In this document: positions 30,649-31,347 of the stretch, piece after piece | Layout of the letters: every line of letters starts with the position of its first letter | Position numbering within the stretch: position 1 is the first letter of the stretch | Origin: a virus | Length of the DNA stretch: 31,347 nucleotides | Strand: one strand, 5' to 3' | Virus record (IMG/VR): IMGVR_UViG_3300009172_000027 | Location: 1 to 31,347 of that record | Position numbers and translations under genes: made by a program | The notes under the pieces: generated by a model | What the model was told of the DNA's origin: nothing | The model's input: only the letters and a program-made list of their open reading frames with translations | Database searches by the model: none

Positions 30649-30655
30649 AGTGTGC

Positions 30656-30934
30656 TCATGGTGCTTCCCAGATGCATGTGTCTTCATTCAGAACCCAGCC
30701 TTTATCTGGCTGAGGCTCATAGAAGGCATCCCGTGTTGCATCGTATATTGAGCCAATGCCAGCATAGTTCTTACGTAGAGGTGTGCCACCGTCTGAGTGT
30801 ACGCCGCCTAAAGTGTTGTAGCTAGTTTGCAGCCACGTACCAGCCGAGCTATCTACGAATGTATCGAAGAACTCAGCCTCTGCAACTATGACTTGCTCGA
30901 CGATGCCGCCGTTTACTTTTGCATAATGTGCCAT
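30656..30934 (-). CDS. Conserved small marine-phage protein, tail-associated by context
   Basis: 92 residues. The sequence TWLQTSYNTLGGVHSDGGTPLRKNYAGIGSIYD and the C-terminal WVLNEDTCIWEAP closely resemble a small protein that is very common in cyanophages and other marine phages, always without a known function and usually near tail-fibre genes. AGGAG lies eight bases before the ATG. It sits between the glycine-rich tail protein and the terminase. A structural or fibre-associated role is inferred from neighbours. Confidence 0.82.
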   Translation of the reverse strand: MAHYAKVNGGIVEQVIVAEAEFFDTFVDSSAGTWLQTSYNTLGGVHSDGGTPLRKNYAGIGSIYDATRDAFYEPQPDKGWVLNEDTCIWEAP

Positions 30935-30945
30935 TTTCTATTCTC

Positions 30946-31347
30946 CTACGTTAAGTAACGGATAATTACGATGCCTGAGCCGCCGTTGCCACTTGCAAAT
31001 GAAGAACCGTAACCCTCTCCTCCACCACCACTACCTGTATTTGCTGCACCTGATGTAGGGGCTGTAGAACCATTTCTTTGATTACCATTTCCGCCACCTC
31101 CAGAACCACCTGAGCCACCGCCACCAGACCCGCTATCTAAGCCACCTCCGCCGCCACCGCCGCCAGCATAGTAACCGCTAACTCCCGTAGTTGTACTGGA
31201 AGCCCATGTAGAATAGGTTCCAATTCCAACACCACCATTGCCACCGCCGTTTGAATTGTAAGTGCTTGCATTTGCACCTGCACCGCCGCCGCCACCTCCA
31301 GAATATGGGTTGCTACTAGACTGTCCGTTTGAGCCAGAAAAACCTTG
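30946..31347 (-). CDS. Glycine-rich tail-fibre/adhesin C-terminus (5' part beyond window)
   Basis: An open frame of 134 codons from the right edge to a TAG at 30946-30948. About half the residues are Gly or Ser, with runs of six to eight glycines, and it ends GNGGSGIVIIRYLT. That GGSGIVIIRY ending is a hallmark of glycine-rich C-terminal domains in phage tail fibres and in marine phage adhesins. The G-rich stretches likely form polyglycine-II bundles that display receptor-binding loops. GC is clearly higher than in the neighbouring genes because of Gly codons (GGC, GGT, GGA). The N-terminal, virion-anchoring part is off the window. Confidence 0.86.
   Translation of the reverse strand, partial: QGFSGSNGQSSSNPYSGGGGGGAGANASTYNSNGGGNGGVGIGTYSTWASSTTTGVSGYYAGGGGGGGGLDSGSGGGGSGGSGGGGNGNQRNGSTAPTSGAANTGSGGGGEGYGSSFASGNGGSGIVIIRYLT

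Overview
The window is part of a tailed-phage genome, almost certainly a short-tailed (podovirus) T7-like phage of marine alphaproteobacteria. The gene set resembles roseophage SIO1 and the Cobavirus group: ThyX, T7-type primase-helicase, family A DNA polymerase, T7-type endonuclease I, MazG, a cobalamin-dependent (class II) ribonucleotide reductase, glutaredoxin and PhoH, followed by a T7-style head-tail module. A DUF1127 protein, a family typical of alphaproteobacterial hosts, supports the host guess. The taxonomic placement is inference from remembered gene content, not from a search. Both ends are cut: a ThyX C-terminus at the left edge and a glycine-rich tail protein at the right edge.

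Left arm (1-10642, + strand): DNA metabolism and replication. The genes are packed with ATGA or TAATG overlaps and several probable TTG starts. Order: ThyX tail, three small ORFs, primase-helicase, DNA polymerase, a promoter, ssDNA-binding protein, DUF3310 protein, Cas4/RecB-like nuclease, endonuclease I, a small acidic protein, MazG, DUF1127 protein, class II RNR, a short hydrophobic peptide, glutaredoxin, an unknown, PhoH and a possible PD-(D/E)XK protein. ThyX, RNR and glutaredoxin supply deoxynucleotides, MazG cleans or remodels nucleotide pools, and the helicase, polymerase, SSB and nucleases replicate and process DNA.

A bidirectional hairpin terminator (about 10652-10690) separates the convergent arms.

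Right arm (10689-31347, - strand): virion and lysis genes. In transcription order (right to left): glycine-rich tail protein, a small conserved phage protein, large terminase, a promoter, portal, a small unknown, scaffold, major capsid protein, a terminator-like hairpin and a second promoter, a decoration-like protein, tail tube adaptor, a small unknown, tail nozzle, GNAT acetyltransferase, three internal virion proteins (152, 1479 and 705 aa), a lysozyme-like protein, a 293-aa protein with the same N-terminal peptide, a 3-TM holin-like protein, a spanin-like protein, and four short proteins, mostly very basic. No phage RNA polymerase or integrase gene is visible here, and three near-consensus sigma70 promoters point to host RNA polymerase. 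There is no gene-free stretch over 300 bases, and no tRNA, CRISPR or IS was seen.

Most notable: a 36-bp exact repeat giving two adjacent lysis/virion genes the same N-terminus; a Cas4/AddB-type C-terminal cysteine triad in the nuclease without the usual N-terminal cysteine; three consensus promoters each overlapped or bracketed by an inverted repeat; a DUF1127 protein beside the B12-dependent RNR; and a cluster of tiny coupled genes at the end of the late operon.
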